The notes beneath the pieces are model-generated. The model saw nothing but the letters and a program-made list of their open reading frames with translations, was not told the DNA's origin and did no database searches. From Kordiimonas sp. (GTDB lineage: Bacteria > Pseudomonadota > Alphaproteobacteria > Sphingomonadales > Emcibacteraceae), in NCBI GenBank assembly GCA_002700365.1, contig PADB01000009.1:84491-148490 (forward strand): a stretch of DNA of 64,000 nt. The letters are read 5' to 3'. Made by a program: the position numbers and the translations under genes. Numbering within the stretch: the first letter of the stretch is position 1; every line of letters starts with the position of its first letter. This document shows, in pieces, positions 29,249-38,599 of this stretch.

Positions 29249-31093
29249 TTATCCCGATGCCTGCTCTATTTCTGCCTTTAAAGCCTGCAAACGTGCGAAA
29301 TTCTCGGGCGTTAATTGATCCGCCAGTTCCTTTTCCAGTTGGGCAAGTTCTTCCTCTAACTGCACCCGCCTGTGTAAATTCATGGTATCCATAAAACCCT
29401 GCGCTGCATCCGTTAGGGACGCATCCGGCCATGCATACCGTTCGAGTTTCGACACGCCTTGTTCAAAAATGATTTCTAAAGCCTTGGCATAGCCATTGTT
29501 TTCTAAATGGCGAATGAGGCTTTCACGTTCAAGGTCCGAGTCGCGATTTGTAATACGTATGATTTCACTTCTAAGGTTGTCAAGCTCCGTTGTACGAAAA
29601 TCGAGAGCCGCCAACTCTTCCTGATAGCTATCCAGCAATTCGGGATGATTAATCATGACTAAAAGAAGCAACCGTTCACGGCGCAATGATTGCTCCCTCA
29701 CGCCCTGAACACCATAGCCTTGCTTAAGTTTACTGGGGTTACCTGAAAGGTAACGCCCCCCTTTACCCTGCGACCACCTTGCCGCCCGCCCGCCCGCAGG
29801 CGATGCCACATCCCCCAACAGAGAAATGAGACGTTTTCTATAGTCAGTGCGGTAATATCCCTTCAGCTTTTCATCGCGAATCTCATTGAGTCGCTTATAG
29901 ACCTTCTGTTCCAGCCCGGCCCGCTGTTCCGGTGTCTCAATTCCCCCGGCACCAGCATCACTGACAAGCCCTCGCCAAAGCACATCTGCCAACGGCTTGC
30001 TTTGCGCAAGCAAATCCTCAAAGGCAGCCTGTCCTTGCCCCTGAACGAAGCTATCGGGATCCTCGCCTTCCGGCAAATGCAGGAAGCGCAATGAATATCC
30101 CGGCTTTAACAACGGCAGGGCACGATCAACCACGCGAAGTGCGGCCCGTTGTCCGGCCTTGTCTCCATCAAAACATAACGTTGGTTCTGGCGTGAGACGC
30201 CACATCTCGCCGATCTGCTCTTCTGTGACCGCCGTCCCCAAAGGGGCCACCGCTTCTGAGAACCCCGCCTGCGCCAAGGCAATAACATCCATATAACCTT
30301 CCGCCACCAATAATCGCTGATGGTCAAAAGCCGCTTTACGCGCCTTATCCAGATTATACAGAAGGCGGCCTTTATGAAATAAAGTGGTTTCTGGTGAATT
30401 TAAGTATTTGGCGCGTGCATCTTTATCTAACGCCCGCCCGCCAAAGGCGACGATGCGACCTTGGCGATCACAAATGGGGAACATCACTCTATGACGGAAA
30501 CGATCATAGCTGTCTTTGTTCGCCTCTTCCGGCTGGATCAACATCCCGGCAGCCACCAACATTTCTTCTGTGATTCCATCGCGGGCCAAAAGGCTGTCTT
30601 TTAATGCCGTCCGACCCGCCGGGGCATACCCCAATCGAAATCTTTTAATAGTTTCATCTTTTAAGCCACGATGACGTAGATAGGACAAGCCCTCCTGGCC
30701 CTGCTGGCTGCGTAACTGACTTTCGTACCAGCGGGCGACCAGCTCCATAACGTCGAGCAATGATTTACGTTGTGCGCTTCGTTCGCGATCTTCCGGGCGG
30801 CTTTCCGGAATGGCGAGACCTGCTTGTTCTGCCAGTCTTTCGATCGTTTCGGGAAACGATAAACCTTCCGTTTCCATGACAAATTTAATGACATCGCCAT
30901 GCGCCCCACAACCAAAACAATGGTAGAAGGATTTATCATCATTAACCGTAAAAGACGGGGTCTTTTCATTATGAAACGGGCAAAGTCCGCTATGTTCGCG
31001 ACCTCGGCGAATAAGCTTCACCCGGCGCCCCACCACATCACTCAGTGGTAGTCGTGCCCGTAATTCATCTAAAAAATCAGGTGTAAATGACAT
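29249..31093 (-). CDS. dnaG: DNA primase
   Basis: A 614-residue primase. The N-terminal zinc finger uses Cys38, His41, Cys59 and Cys62 (GLCPFHNEKTPSF and HCFGCGAHGD). The RNA polymerase core with Toprim fold follows (LLVAEGYMDVIALAQAG and CFDGDKAGQRAALR), and a C-terminal helical region contacts the replicative helicase. It makes RNA primers at the replication fork. The order yqeY-dnaG-rpoD is conserved in many alphaproteobacteria. The start gives the normal MSFTPDFLDELRARL N-terminus. No damage seen. Confidence 0.97.
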   Translation of the reverse strand: MSFTPDFLDELRARLPLSDVVGRRVKLIRRGREHSGLCPFHNEKTPSFTVNDDKSFYHCFGCGAHGDVIKFVMETEGLSFPETIERLAEQAGLAIPESRPEDRERSAQRKSLLDVMELVARWYESQLRSQQGQEGLSYLRHRGLKDETIKRFRLGYAPAGRTALKDSLLARDGITEEMLVAAGMLIQPEEANKDSYDRFRHRVMFPICDRQGRIVAFGGRALDKDARAKYLNSPETTLFHKGRLLYNLDKARKAAFDHQRLLVAEGYMDVIALAQAGFSEAVAPLGTAVTEEQIGEMWRLTPEPTLCFDGDKAGQRAALRVVDRALPLLKPGYSLRFLHLPEGEDPDSFVQGQGQAAFEDLLAQSKPLADVLWRGLVSDAGAGGIETPEQRAGLEQKVYKRLNEIRDEKLKGYYRTDYRKRLISLLGDVASPAGGRAARWSQGKGGRYLSGNPSKLKQGYGVQGVREQSLRRERLLLLVMINHPELLDSYQEELAALDFRTTELDNLRSEIIRITNRDSDLERESLIRHLENNGYAKALEIIFEQGVSKLERYAWPDASLTDAAQGFMDTMNLHRRVQLEEELAQLEKELADQLTPENFARLQALKAEIEQASG

Positions 31094-31179
31094 GTGTATA
31101 ATTAGACGCTATGACAGTGGGGCGGACAAGCCCTGATTATATAAGAGCCCCAAATCCCAGGAAATTTATCCCAAAGTCA

Positions 31180-31635
31180 TTAGCCCAACAACGCCTTTAC
31201 TTTCTTGCTGGCCATCGCAAAATCCATCGTACCTGCATACTGCCCTTTAAGGACAGCCATGACTTTACCGATATCTTTCAATCCCTTTGCCTCAACTTCA
31301 GCAATCGCTGCCTGTACCGCGGCTTCTACCTCAGCCTCATCCATCTGGCGCGGCAGAAATTCCTGAATGATGACTGTTTCATCGCGCTCTTGCTCGGCAA
31401 GCTCTAATCGGCCACCCTCTTCATAAGCTTTTATGCTCTCTCTGCGCTGTTTGACCATTTTGGATAAGATTTCGATAATTTCCGCATCACTGACGGTTTT
31501 ATCCCCCTCCGCGGTCCGTTTGCAGATCTCACGATCTTTAATGGCTGCGAGAATCAATCGTATAGTTGACACTCTCCGCGAATCTTTTGCCTTAAGAGCA
31601 AGTTTTACCGCTTCAGTTAGCTTATCGCGCAACAT
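31180..31635 (-). CDS. yqeY: GatB/YqeY domain protein
   Basis: A 151-residue protein consisting of the helical YqeY domain, which resembles the tRNA-binding tail of the amidotransferase subunit GatB. Typical features are the N-terminal LRDKLTEAVKLALKAKD, RVSTIRLILAAIKDREI and the C-terminal AVLKGQYAGTMDFAMASKKV. The exact function is not settled; a link to tRNA-dependent amidation has been proposed. It is the first gene of the yqeY-dnaG-rpoD block, 86 bp before dnaG, and divergent from carA. I start at 31635, the usual N-terminus; the frame is open to 31680. Confidence 0.9.
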   Translation of the reverse strand: MLRDKLTEAVKLALKAKDSRRVSTIRLILAAIKDREICKRTAEGDKTVSDAEIIEILSKMVKQRRESIKAYEEGGRLELAEQERDETVIIQEFLPRQMDEAEVEAAVQAAIAEVEAKGLKDIGKVMAVLKGQYAGTMDFAMASKKVKALLG

Positions 31636-31800
31636 CTTGTTTTCTTTTCTGTTTTTATGGCCAGCCAGTCCCTGCGCCACAATACATGGAGGCTGCAGAA
31701 CCGGAAGCTGAAGACTCTATAGCAAAGGCCGCCATAAGGCAAATAGGTTTTTACCTTCTAACCTATTGATTTATAAGTAAATTTTTTGTTACGGTATTTC

Positions 31801-31829
31801 TTGACGATAACGAAGCAATTGCTTATCTT
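31801..31829 (+). promoter_or_regulatory. Sigma-70 promoter for carAB
   Basis: TTGACG at 31801-31806 and TATCTT at 31824-31829 are separated by 17 bp, in the 326-bp yqeY-carA gap and oriented towards carA. Transcription would start near 31836, leaving a leader of about 125 nt. That leader contains a C-rich/G-rich inverted repeat around 31868-31894 that could fold. Confidence 0.65.
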
Positions 31830-31961
31830 CCGGCCAATTTGCGTAACAGACTGCATTTTTTTACAGAAAACCCCCCTTTAAATCATTTAAGGTGGGGCCA
31901 TATGTCACAGACATAATGTCATGTAGATTGATGCGAACCCGTGGAAAGACGAGACGAACCT

Positions 31962-33140
31962 ATGGCAGACAGCACCCCCCCAGTCCTCAGCCCACCACAT
32001 TCAGCAATTACAGCGGCACTCGTCCTTGCGGACGGAAAAGTTTTTTGGGGATACGGCATTGGTGCAGAAAATAGTGCTGTTGGTGAGGTTTGCTTTAACA
32101 CGGCGATGACCGGATATCAGGAAGTCCTGACCGATCCTTCCTACGCGGGACAGATCATCACATTTACCTTTCCTCATATTGGCAATGTCGGCACCAATGA
32201 AGAAGATATAGAAACCATCACCCCTGTGGCACGCGGCCTTGTCATTCGCGAGCCGATCACAGAACCTTCTAATTTCCGGGCCACCGCACATCTGGACACG
32301 TGGTTGAAAGATCATAATCTGGTGGGGATCTCAGGCATTGATACCCGCCGTCTGACCCGCTATATCCGTGAAAATGGTGCGCCAAACGGCGTCATCTGCC
32401 ATAGCCCTTCGGGTGAATTCGATATCCCCGCCCTCATCGCGCAGGCCAAAGCATGGCCCGGTCTGAAAGGTATGGACCTCGCCAGCGAAGTCACATGCAA
32501 AGGGGCTTACGACTGGAACGAAAAACGCTGGTCTCTTGCAGACGGCTACACCCGGCAGCAAGACGGGAATTATCATATTGTAGCCATTGATTATGGCATC
32601 AAACGCAATATTCTGCGATGCCTGACATCGGCAGGGGCCAAAGTAACCGTAGTTCCCGCCACCACCAGCGCCGAAGAAATTCTCTCCCTTGGCCCTGACG
32701 GCATATTTTTGTCGAATGGTCCGGGCGATCCCGCCGCGACAGGGGCATACGCCCTGCCGATTATTAAAAGCCTGATTGACAGCGGCAAACCTATTTTTGG
32801 TATCTGTCTGGGACATCAGTTACTAGCCTTAGCCCTGGGCGCAAAAACATCAAAAATGCACCAGGGACACCGCGGTGCCAATCACCCGGTCAAAGATTTG
32901 ACCACGGGCAAAGTGGAAATCACTTCCATGAATCACGGCTTCATGGTTGATATGGACAGCCTGCCGGATCAACTACGGGCCAGCCATATTTCCCTCTTCG
33001 ACCAAACGCTTTGCGGGCTCGAAGTCACAGACAAACCGATATTCTCTGTCCAACACCACCCGGAAGCCAGCCCAGGGCCTCAGGATAGTCACTATCTCTT
33101 TGATCGCTTTATGGAGCAGGTCGCCGCACACGCGACATAA
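31962..33140 (+). CDS. carA: Carbamoyl-phosphate synthase small (glutaminase) subunit
   Basis: A 392-residue protein with the N-terminal CarA domain ([20 protein letters not shown]) and a C-terminal class I glutamine amidotransferase. The nucleophile Cys lies in [12 protein letters not shown] near residue 282 and the His/Glu of the triad in [11 protein letters not shown] near 365. It releases ammonia from glutamine for CarB, feeding pyrimidine and arginine synthesis. The ATG at 31962 gives the expected N-terminus; a GTG at 31941 is also possible. carB follows after 63 bp. Confidence 0.95.
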   Translation: MADSTPPVLSPPHSAITAALVLADGKVFWGYGIGAENSAVGEVCFNTAMTGYQEVLTDPSYAGQIITFTFPHIGNVGTNEEDIETITPVARGLVIREPITEPSNFRATAHLDTWLKDHNLVGISGIDTRRLTRYIRENGAPNGVICHSPSGEFDIPALIAQAKAWPGLKGMDLASEVTCKGAYDWNEKRWSLADGYTRQQDGNYHIVAIDYGIKRNILRCLTSAGAKVTVVPATTSAEEILSLGPDGIFLSNGPGDPAATGAYALPIIKSLIDSGKPIFGICLGHQLLALALGAKTSKMHQGHRGANHPVKDLTTGKVEITSMNHGFMVDMDSLPDQLRASHISLFDQTLCGLEVTDKPIFSVQHHPEASPGPQDSHYLFDRFMEQVAAHAT

Positions 33141-33203
33141 ATCGTCTCTAACAATAAAAAAAGCCGGATACTCAAAACATTAAATGCAAGGTCACTGACG
33201 AAA

Positions 33204-36200
33204 ATGCCTAAAAGAACCGACATAAACAGCATTCTCATTATCGGCGCAGGACCGATCATCATCGGCCAGGCCTGCGAATTTGATTATTCCGGCAGTCAGG
33301 CCTGTAAGGCCCTGCGCGAAGAAGGCTACCGCATTATTCTGGTGAATTCCAACCCCGCCACCATCATGACAGACCCGGATATCGCGGATGCCACCTATGT
33401 GGAACCCATTACGCCGGAAATGGTGGAAAAAATTATCGAAAAAGAAAAACCCGATGCCATTTTGCCAACCATGGGCGGTCAGACCGGATTGAATACTGCA
33501 CTGGAACTCTCTCGCAGAGGCGTTCTCTCGAAGCATAATGTTCAGTTGATCGGCGCCAATGAAGACGCCATTAATATGGCCGAAGATCGCCAGCTTTTCC
33601 GCGATGCCATGGACCGCCTGAACTTGGGCACTCCACGCAGTGCAGTCGTCAGCACACTGGCCGAAGCCGAAGCCGTCCTCCCGGATATTCGCCTGCCTGC
33701 AATTATTCGCCCTTCCTTCACCATGGGTGGTACAGGCGGCGGCATTGCCTATAACCGTGAAGAATATAATGAGATTATCTCCAACGGACTGGAAGCGTCC
33801 CCCGTGAACGAAGTTCTGGTGGAACAATCAGTTTTGGGCTGGAAAGAATACGAGATGGAGGTCGTGCGCGACAAAAACGATAACTGTATCATCGTTTGCT
33901 CCATCGAAAATGTTGACCCCATGGGGGTCCATACCGGCGACTCCATTACTGTTGCCCCCGCCCTGACACTGACCGACAAAGAATATCAAATCATGCGGGA
34001 TGCTTCTATTGCTGTCTTGCGGGAAATCGGTGTTGAAACCGGGGGGTCCAACGTCCAGTTCGCTGTGAACCCGGAAAATGGCGAGCTTATCGTCATTGAA
34101 ATGAATCCGCGGGTCAGCCGCTCTTCCGCACTGGCATCAAAAGCAACAGGCTTTCCGATTGCAAAAATTGCCGCGAAACTTGCCGTGGGTTATACGCTGG
34201 ATGAACTGGATAACGATATCACCGGGGCGACACCGGCCTCATTTGAACCGACCATTGATTATGTCGTGACAAAAATCCCACGTTTCACCTTTGAAAAGTT
34301 TCAGGGCACAGAGCCTTTATTGACCACGGCGATGAAATCTGTCGGTGAAGCAATGGCCATTGGCCGATCATTCCCTGAAAGCCTGCAAAAAGCATTACGC
34401 TCACTGGAAACCGGATTGAACGGTCTGAGCGAGATTGATGTCCCCGGGTTAGATCATGACAGCGATGATCTACTGCCGCTCAAGGCAGCCTTGTCACGGC
34501 CGACACCTGACCGACTACTGGTCATGGCACAGGCATTACGGCTTGGCATGTCTCCGGAAGAAGTTCACAGCATCACCAAATACGACCCTTGGTTCATCGC
34601 CCAATTAAAACGTATTACCGATGCGGAAAAAGAAATTAAAGAAAATGGCCTGCCAACCGAAAAGGCTGATTTTAACCGCCTGAAAGCCCTTGGCTTCTCC
34701 GATAACCGCCTTGCAGAACTTGCGGGCCAGGAAGAAAACGCCGTTACCGCACAACGCACGGCTCTTAATGTTCATCCCGTCTATAAGCGCATTGATACCT
34801 GCGCAGCGGAATTCGAAGCCCGCACGCCTTATATGTATTCGTCATACGAAACCGATGCCGAAGGCCACGCAGAATGTGAATCTGTCCCAACAGACAAGAA
34901 AAAGGTCGTCATTTTAGGAGGAGGCCCCAACCGTATCGGTCAGGGTATCGAATTTGACTACTGCTGTTGTCATGCCGCCTTTTCTCTGTCTGATAATGGC
35001 ATTGAAACCATCATGGTCAATTGCAACCCCGAAACCGTCTCTACGGATTATGACACATCTGACCGTTTGTATTTTGAACCGCTTACGGCTGAAGACGTCA
35101 TCGAATTAATCCGCAAAGAACAGACATCCGGCAACGTCTTGGGCGTTATCGTTCAGTTTGGCGGACAAACACCGCTGAAACTGGCACATGCATTAGAAGC
35201 TGCAAATATTCCTATCCTTGGCACATCACCCGATGCCATTGATCTGGCCGAAGACCGTGAACGTTTCCAGGACCTTCTGGAACGGTTATCCCTGCGTCAG
35301 CCTAAAAATGGTATTGCCACCTCCACAGAGCAGGCCGTTGAAATTGCCGAACATATTGGTTACCCGGTCCTGATCCGTCCATCATATGTTTTAGGGGGAC
35401 GGGCCATGGAAATCGTCCATGACACCACCGCATTGCGCCGTTATATGAAAGAGGCGGTCTCCGTCTCTGGCGACAGCCCTGTGCTGATTGACAGTTACCT
35501 GTCCGGCGCGATCGAAGTAGATGTCGACGCTCTCTGTGATGGTGAAGATGTTTATGTGGCAGGCATCATGCAACATATTGAAGAAGCCGGCATTCATTCA
35601 GGTGACTCCGCCTGCTCCCTGCCGCCATATTCCTTAAGCGACGATGTCCTAGAGGGCATCCGCGCCCAGACCAGACAATTGGCCCTGGCACTGAATGTCG
35701 TTGGTCTGATGAATGTGCAATATGCTGTCAAGGATGGTGACATCTACCTGATCGAAGTTAACCCCCGCGCCAGTCGTACTGTGCCTTTTGTTGCAAAAAC
35801 CATAGGTGCGCCAATCGCAAAGATCGCGGCACGCGTCATGACTGGCGAAAAACTATCGACCTTTGACCTGCCACAAACAACCACAGATCATATTGCCGTC
35901 AAGGAAGCCGTCTTCCCGTTTGCCCGCTTCCCCGGCGTTGATATTCTGCTTGGCCCGGAAATGCGCTCTACTGGCGAAGTCATCGGCCTTGACCGCAGCT
36001 TTGCCCGTTCATATGCCAAGGCACAAATGGCGGCAGGCTCCGTCCTTCCGCTGAAAGGCACTGTCTTCATTTCCGTACGTGACAGCGACAAACCCGCAAT
36101 TACGGCCGCAGCGAAAAAATTGCTGGGTATGGGTTTTGATATTATTGCAACCGGCGGAACGGCCACCCATTTGCTGGAACAGGGCCTGACCATCACACGG

Positions 36201-36449
36201 GTGAATAAAGTGCTGGAGGGCCGCCCACATATTGTTGATGAAATGAAAAATGGGGCTGTCAATCTGGTGTTTAATACCACGGCGGGCGCACAATCCATCA
36301 AAGACAGCTACGAATTGCGCCGCACCGCGCTGATGGAAAAAATCCCTTATTACACAACTGTTGCCGCCGCTTTGGCCGCAACCGAAGCCATCGAAGTGTT
36401 AAAAACAGGCACTCTTGGCGTTGAACCCTTGCAGTCTTATGCAAAATAA
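33204..36449 (+). CDS. carB: Carbamoyl-phosphate synthase large subunit
   Basis: A 1081-residue full-length CarB with the two homologous ATP-grasp halves expected: the first from [20 protein letters not shown] with [10 protein letters not shown], the second from [20 protein letters not shown] with [10 protein letters not shown] near residue 575. The C-terminal MGS-like allosteric domain is present ([31 protein letters not shown]). It combines ammonia, bicarbonate and two ATP into carbamoyl phosphate. It is cotranscribed with carA. No frameshift or missing motif seen. Confidence 0.97.
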   Translation: MPKRTDINSILIIGAGPIIIGQACEFDYSGSQACKALREEGYRIILVNSNPATIMTDPDIADATYVEPITPEMVEKIIEKEKPDAILPTMGGQTGLNTALELSRRGVLSKHNVQLIGANEDAINMAEDRQLFRDAMDRLNLGTPRSAVVSTLAEAEAVLPDIRLPAIIRPSFTMGGTGGGIAYNREEYNEIISNGLEASPVNEVLVEQSVLGWKEYEMEVVRDKNDNCIIVCSIENVDPMGVHTGDSITVAPALTLTDKEYQIMRDASIAVLREIGVETGGSNVQFAVNPENGELIVIEMNPRVSRSSALASKATGFPIAKIAAKLAVGYTLDELDNDITGATPASFEPTIDYVVTKIPRFTFEKFQGTEPLLTTAMKSVGEAMAIGRSFPESLQKALRSLETGLNGLSEIDVPGLDHDSDDLLPLKAALSRPTPDRLLVMAQALRLGMSPEEVHSITKYDPWFIAQLKRITDAEKEIKENGLPTEKADFNRLKALGFSDNRLAELAGQEENAVTAQRTALNVHPVYKRIDTCAAEFEARTPYMYSSYETDAEGHAECESVPTDKKKVVILGGGPNRIGQGIEFDYCCCHAAFSLSDNGIETIMVNCNPETVSTDYDTSDRLYFEPLTAEDVIELIRKEQTSGNVLGVIVQFGGQTPLKLAHALEAANIPILGTSPDAIDLAEDRERFQDLLERLSLRQPKNGIATSTEQAVEIAEHIGYPVLIRPSYVLGGRAMEIVHDTTALRRYMKEAVSVSGDSPVLIDSYLSGAIEVDVDALCDGEDVYVAGIMQHIEEAGIHSGDSACSLPPYSLSDDVLEGIRAQTRQLALALNVVGLMNVQYAVKDGDIYLIEVNPRASRTVPFVAKTIGAPIAKIAARVMTGEKLSTFDLPQTTTDHIAVKEAVFPFARFPGVDILLGPEMRSTGEVIGLDRSFARSYAKAQMAAGSVLPLKGTVFISVRDSDKPAITAAAKKLLGMGFDIIATGGTATHLLEQGLTITRVNKVLEGRPHIVDEMKNGAVNLVFNTTAGAQSIKDSYELRRTALMEKIPYYTTVAAALAATEAIEVLKTGTLGVEPLQSYAK

Positions 36450-36576
36450 GTATTGTAGATTAATTGCGTAGATTCGCACGAAAACACGCACAACCTTTGT
36501 ATCATGCCCATGTTGCTGGCAGAAACAAAGATGATGTGGGTGTTTTTTTTGTTGCTAGAAACAGACGAATAAGAAG

Positions 36577-37053
36577 ATGATAGTAGATAAAGTCCCAATG
36601 ACCCTCGCGGGGTTTACTGCCCTGGAGGCAGAATTAAAGCAGCTTAAACATGTGGACCGCCAAGAAGTTATTCAGGCTATTGAAGAGGCCCGTGCACATG
36701 GTGATTTGTCCGAAAACGCCGAATATCATGCGGCAAAAGAACGTCAGGGCATGATCGAAGCCCGCATTCAGGAATTGGAAGACAAAACCTCACGTGCTGA
36801 CATTATCGACCCGACAACACTGGACGGATCGACCGTAATGTTTGCGACGACAGTCACGCTAGCCGATGAAGATGACCAAGAAGTCCGCTATCAGATCGTT
36901 GGTATTGAAGAAGCTGATGTCAAAGCTGGCAAAATTTCCAACAGCTCCCCTCTTGGTCGCGCACTCATTGGCCGCAAAGTGGGCGATGAAGTGGAAGTTA
37001 AAACGCCAAGCGGCGAAAAATATTATGAGATCATCAAAATCGAATGCATCTAG
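36577..37053 (+). CDS. greA: Transcription elongation factor GreA
   Basis: A 158-residue protein of normal GreA length. The N-terminal coiled coil ([40 protein letters not shown]) contains the acidic tip residues that enter the RNA polymerase secondary channel, and the C-terminal FKBP-like domain ends with [20 protein letters not shown]. GreA stimulates transcript cleavage in backtracked polymerase. carA-carB-greA order is common in alphaproteobacteria. A terminator follows at 37102. Confidence 0.96.
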   Translation: MIVDKVPMTLAGFTALEAELKQLKHVDRQEVIQAIEEARAHGDLSENAEYHAAKERQGMIEARIQELEDKTSRADIIDPTTLDGSTVMFATTVTLADEDDQEVRYQIVGIEEADVKAGKISNSSPLGRALIGRKVGDEVEVKTPSGEKYYEIIKIECI

Positions 37054-37101
37054 GGCCTCGTGCATAACCCCTACTGCATATCACATCATCATGATCTTTC
37101 A

Positions 37102-37126
37102 GGCCACCCCATGGGTGGCCTTTTTT
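37102..37126 (+). terminator. Rho-independent terminator after greA
   Basis: GGCCACCC (37102-37109) and GGGTGGCC (37113-37120) form a hairpin followed directly by TTTTTT (37121-37126). Confidence 0.92.
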
Positions 37127-37201
37127 ATGCTAACCTGCTAGCGTCACACCACAAAGCCAATAAAAAATATATAAACCCACATTCAATATAGGACAGACAT
37201 C

Positions 37202-37636
37202 ATGGATCTCACATTTGGACAATCAGAAATTTTTGCGCCGGCCGTTGTTGTTGCCGCTCTATATTTTGTGACGCTGATACGCCTCATGTCAAAGCGGATC
37301 CCCGCCATTAATGCCGCAAAACTGCAACCGGATGAGCTAAAAACCAGTAGTTACCGCCAACAGCTTGCCGCTAACGTAGACGTTCCGGCGCAACACCTGA
37401 CCAACCTCACAGAATTCCCGCCGCTCTTCCTGATATTGGCTGTAATGTTTTATGTCACGGGTAACGTTGATGATACCGTCATGTGGATGGCATGGGGATA
37501 TGCCGGGCTACGTATCATTCACAGTGCCATACATTTAGGCTACAACAATCCCATGCACCGTGCCATCGTCTACCTGCTGTCCATGGTGATACTGTTGGCA
37601 CTATGGATCAAATTTGCACTGGATGTAGTATTTTAA
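37202..37636 (+). CDS. MAPEG family membrane protein
   Basis: A 144-residue protein with four membrane helices and the MAPEG pattern in the second half (VPAQHLTNLTEFPPLFLILA, YAGLRIIHSAIHLGYNNPMH). MAPEG proteins are glutathione-dependent membrane transferases or isomerases in eukaryotes; in bacteria most are uncharacterised. The conserved Asn/Glu and Arg positions are visible (NLTEF, LRIIHS). It stands alone between two terminators. Confidence 0.8.
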   Translation: MDLTFGQSEIFAPAVVVAALYFVTLIRLMSKRIPAINAAKLQPDELKTSSYRQQLAANVDVPAQHLTNLTEFPPLFLILAVMFYVTGNVDDTVMWMAWGYAGLRIIHSAIHLGYNNPMHRAIVYLLSMVILLALWIKFALDVVF

Positions 37637-37690
37637 TTTTCACAATCTTGATCGCATAATACGCCGCCACAAGGCGTCACTTATAAATAC

Positions 37691-37720
37691 AAAAACCCGG
37701 CACCATAACGCCGGGTTTTT
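37691..37720. terminator. Bidirectional terminator between MAPEG and Lrp genes
   Basis: AAAAACCCGGC (37691-37701) pairs with GCCGGGTTTTT (37710-37720), with A and T runs suiting both convergent genes. Confidence 0.9.
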
Positions 37721-37786
37721 TATACTTTCACCGTGAAGATCTGTTTCTTTGAATTATTGTCCGCTGTGGATTATTTTCCACTACGC

Positions 37787-38272
37787 CTAAAGGTTTGCGC
37801 CCATATCTAACGGCACACCATGTTCATTTTTGCTGGTTCGAATGGTCAGGGATGTTTTAACATTGGCAACATTAGGAGCGGGTGTCAGCTGCGTTGTCAG
37901 AAAATGCTGAAATTGCGACAAATCTTTTGCGACAATTTTCAAAATAAAATCAATTTCACCATTCAGCATATAAGCTTCGCGCACCAAAGGCCAACTGGCC
38001 ACCAACTCTTCAAAAGACTGCAAATCATTTTCTGCCTGACTGTGCAACCCCACCATCGCAAACACCGTCAAGCTATACCCCAATGCTTCGGCATTTAAAT
38101 CCGCGTGATAACCACGAATATAGCCATCCTCTTCCAACGCCCGCACACGACGCAAACATGGTGGTGCGGTAATGCCAGACTTTTCCGCCAATTGGACGTT
38201 TGTAATACGGCCATCGTCCTGAAGATATTTCAGGATACGCCAATCAATTTCGTCAAATTTTACACGATGCAT
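37787..38272 (-). CDS. Lrp/AsnC family transcriptional regulator
   Basis: A 161-residue protein with the N-terminal AsnC-type helix-turn-helix (DWRILKYLQDDGRITNVQLA, GITAPPCLRRVRALEEDGYI) and a C-terminal ligand-binding RAM domain (AYMLNGEIDFILKIVAKDLS). Such proteins sense amino acids and form octamers that wrap DNA. The target is unknown; no amino-acid gene adjoins it. The 327 bp between its start and the kinase at 38600 contain no gene that I can see. Confidence 0.93.
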   Translation of the reverse strand: MHRVKFDEIDWRILKYLQDDGRITNVQLAEKSGITAPPCLRRVRALEEDGYIRGYHADLNAEALGYSLTVFAMVGLHSQAENDLQSFEELVASWPLVREAYMLNGEIDFILKIVAKDLSQFQHFLTTQLTPAPNVANVKTSLTIRTSKNEHGVPLDMGANL

Positions 38273-38599
38273 GGGTCTCTCACGGTTTATATTTATTATG
38301 CCTCTTTGTACTTTTAATACAATTCTCTACTATTTTCAGCAATAAAATGACGTTTTTTTATAAGATTATATTAGAACACATCGCAAACAACCATTGCCTG
38401 CGAAATCACAACAGCCCTATCTTTCCTCTCTGTCCCGTAACGATACAGCATTTACGCAGATGTCAGACAACTGTCCCAACTTAGGTCAGTCTTTAAGTGT
38501 ATTTTGTATAGAATCGAAGATTCGAACACTATATACTGTTGCTCAGGATGATCAGGGGCGATCGAATTCGCTCTCTCATTGTTGTAGGGGCGCCGGACG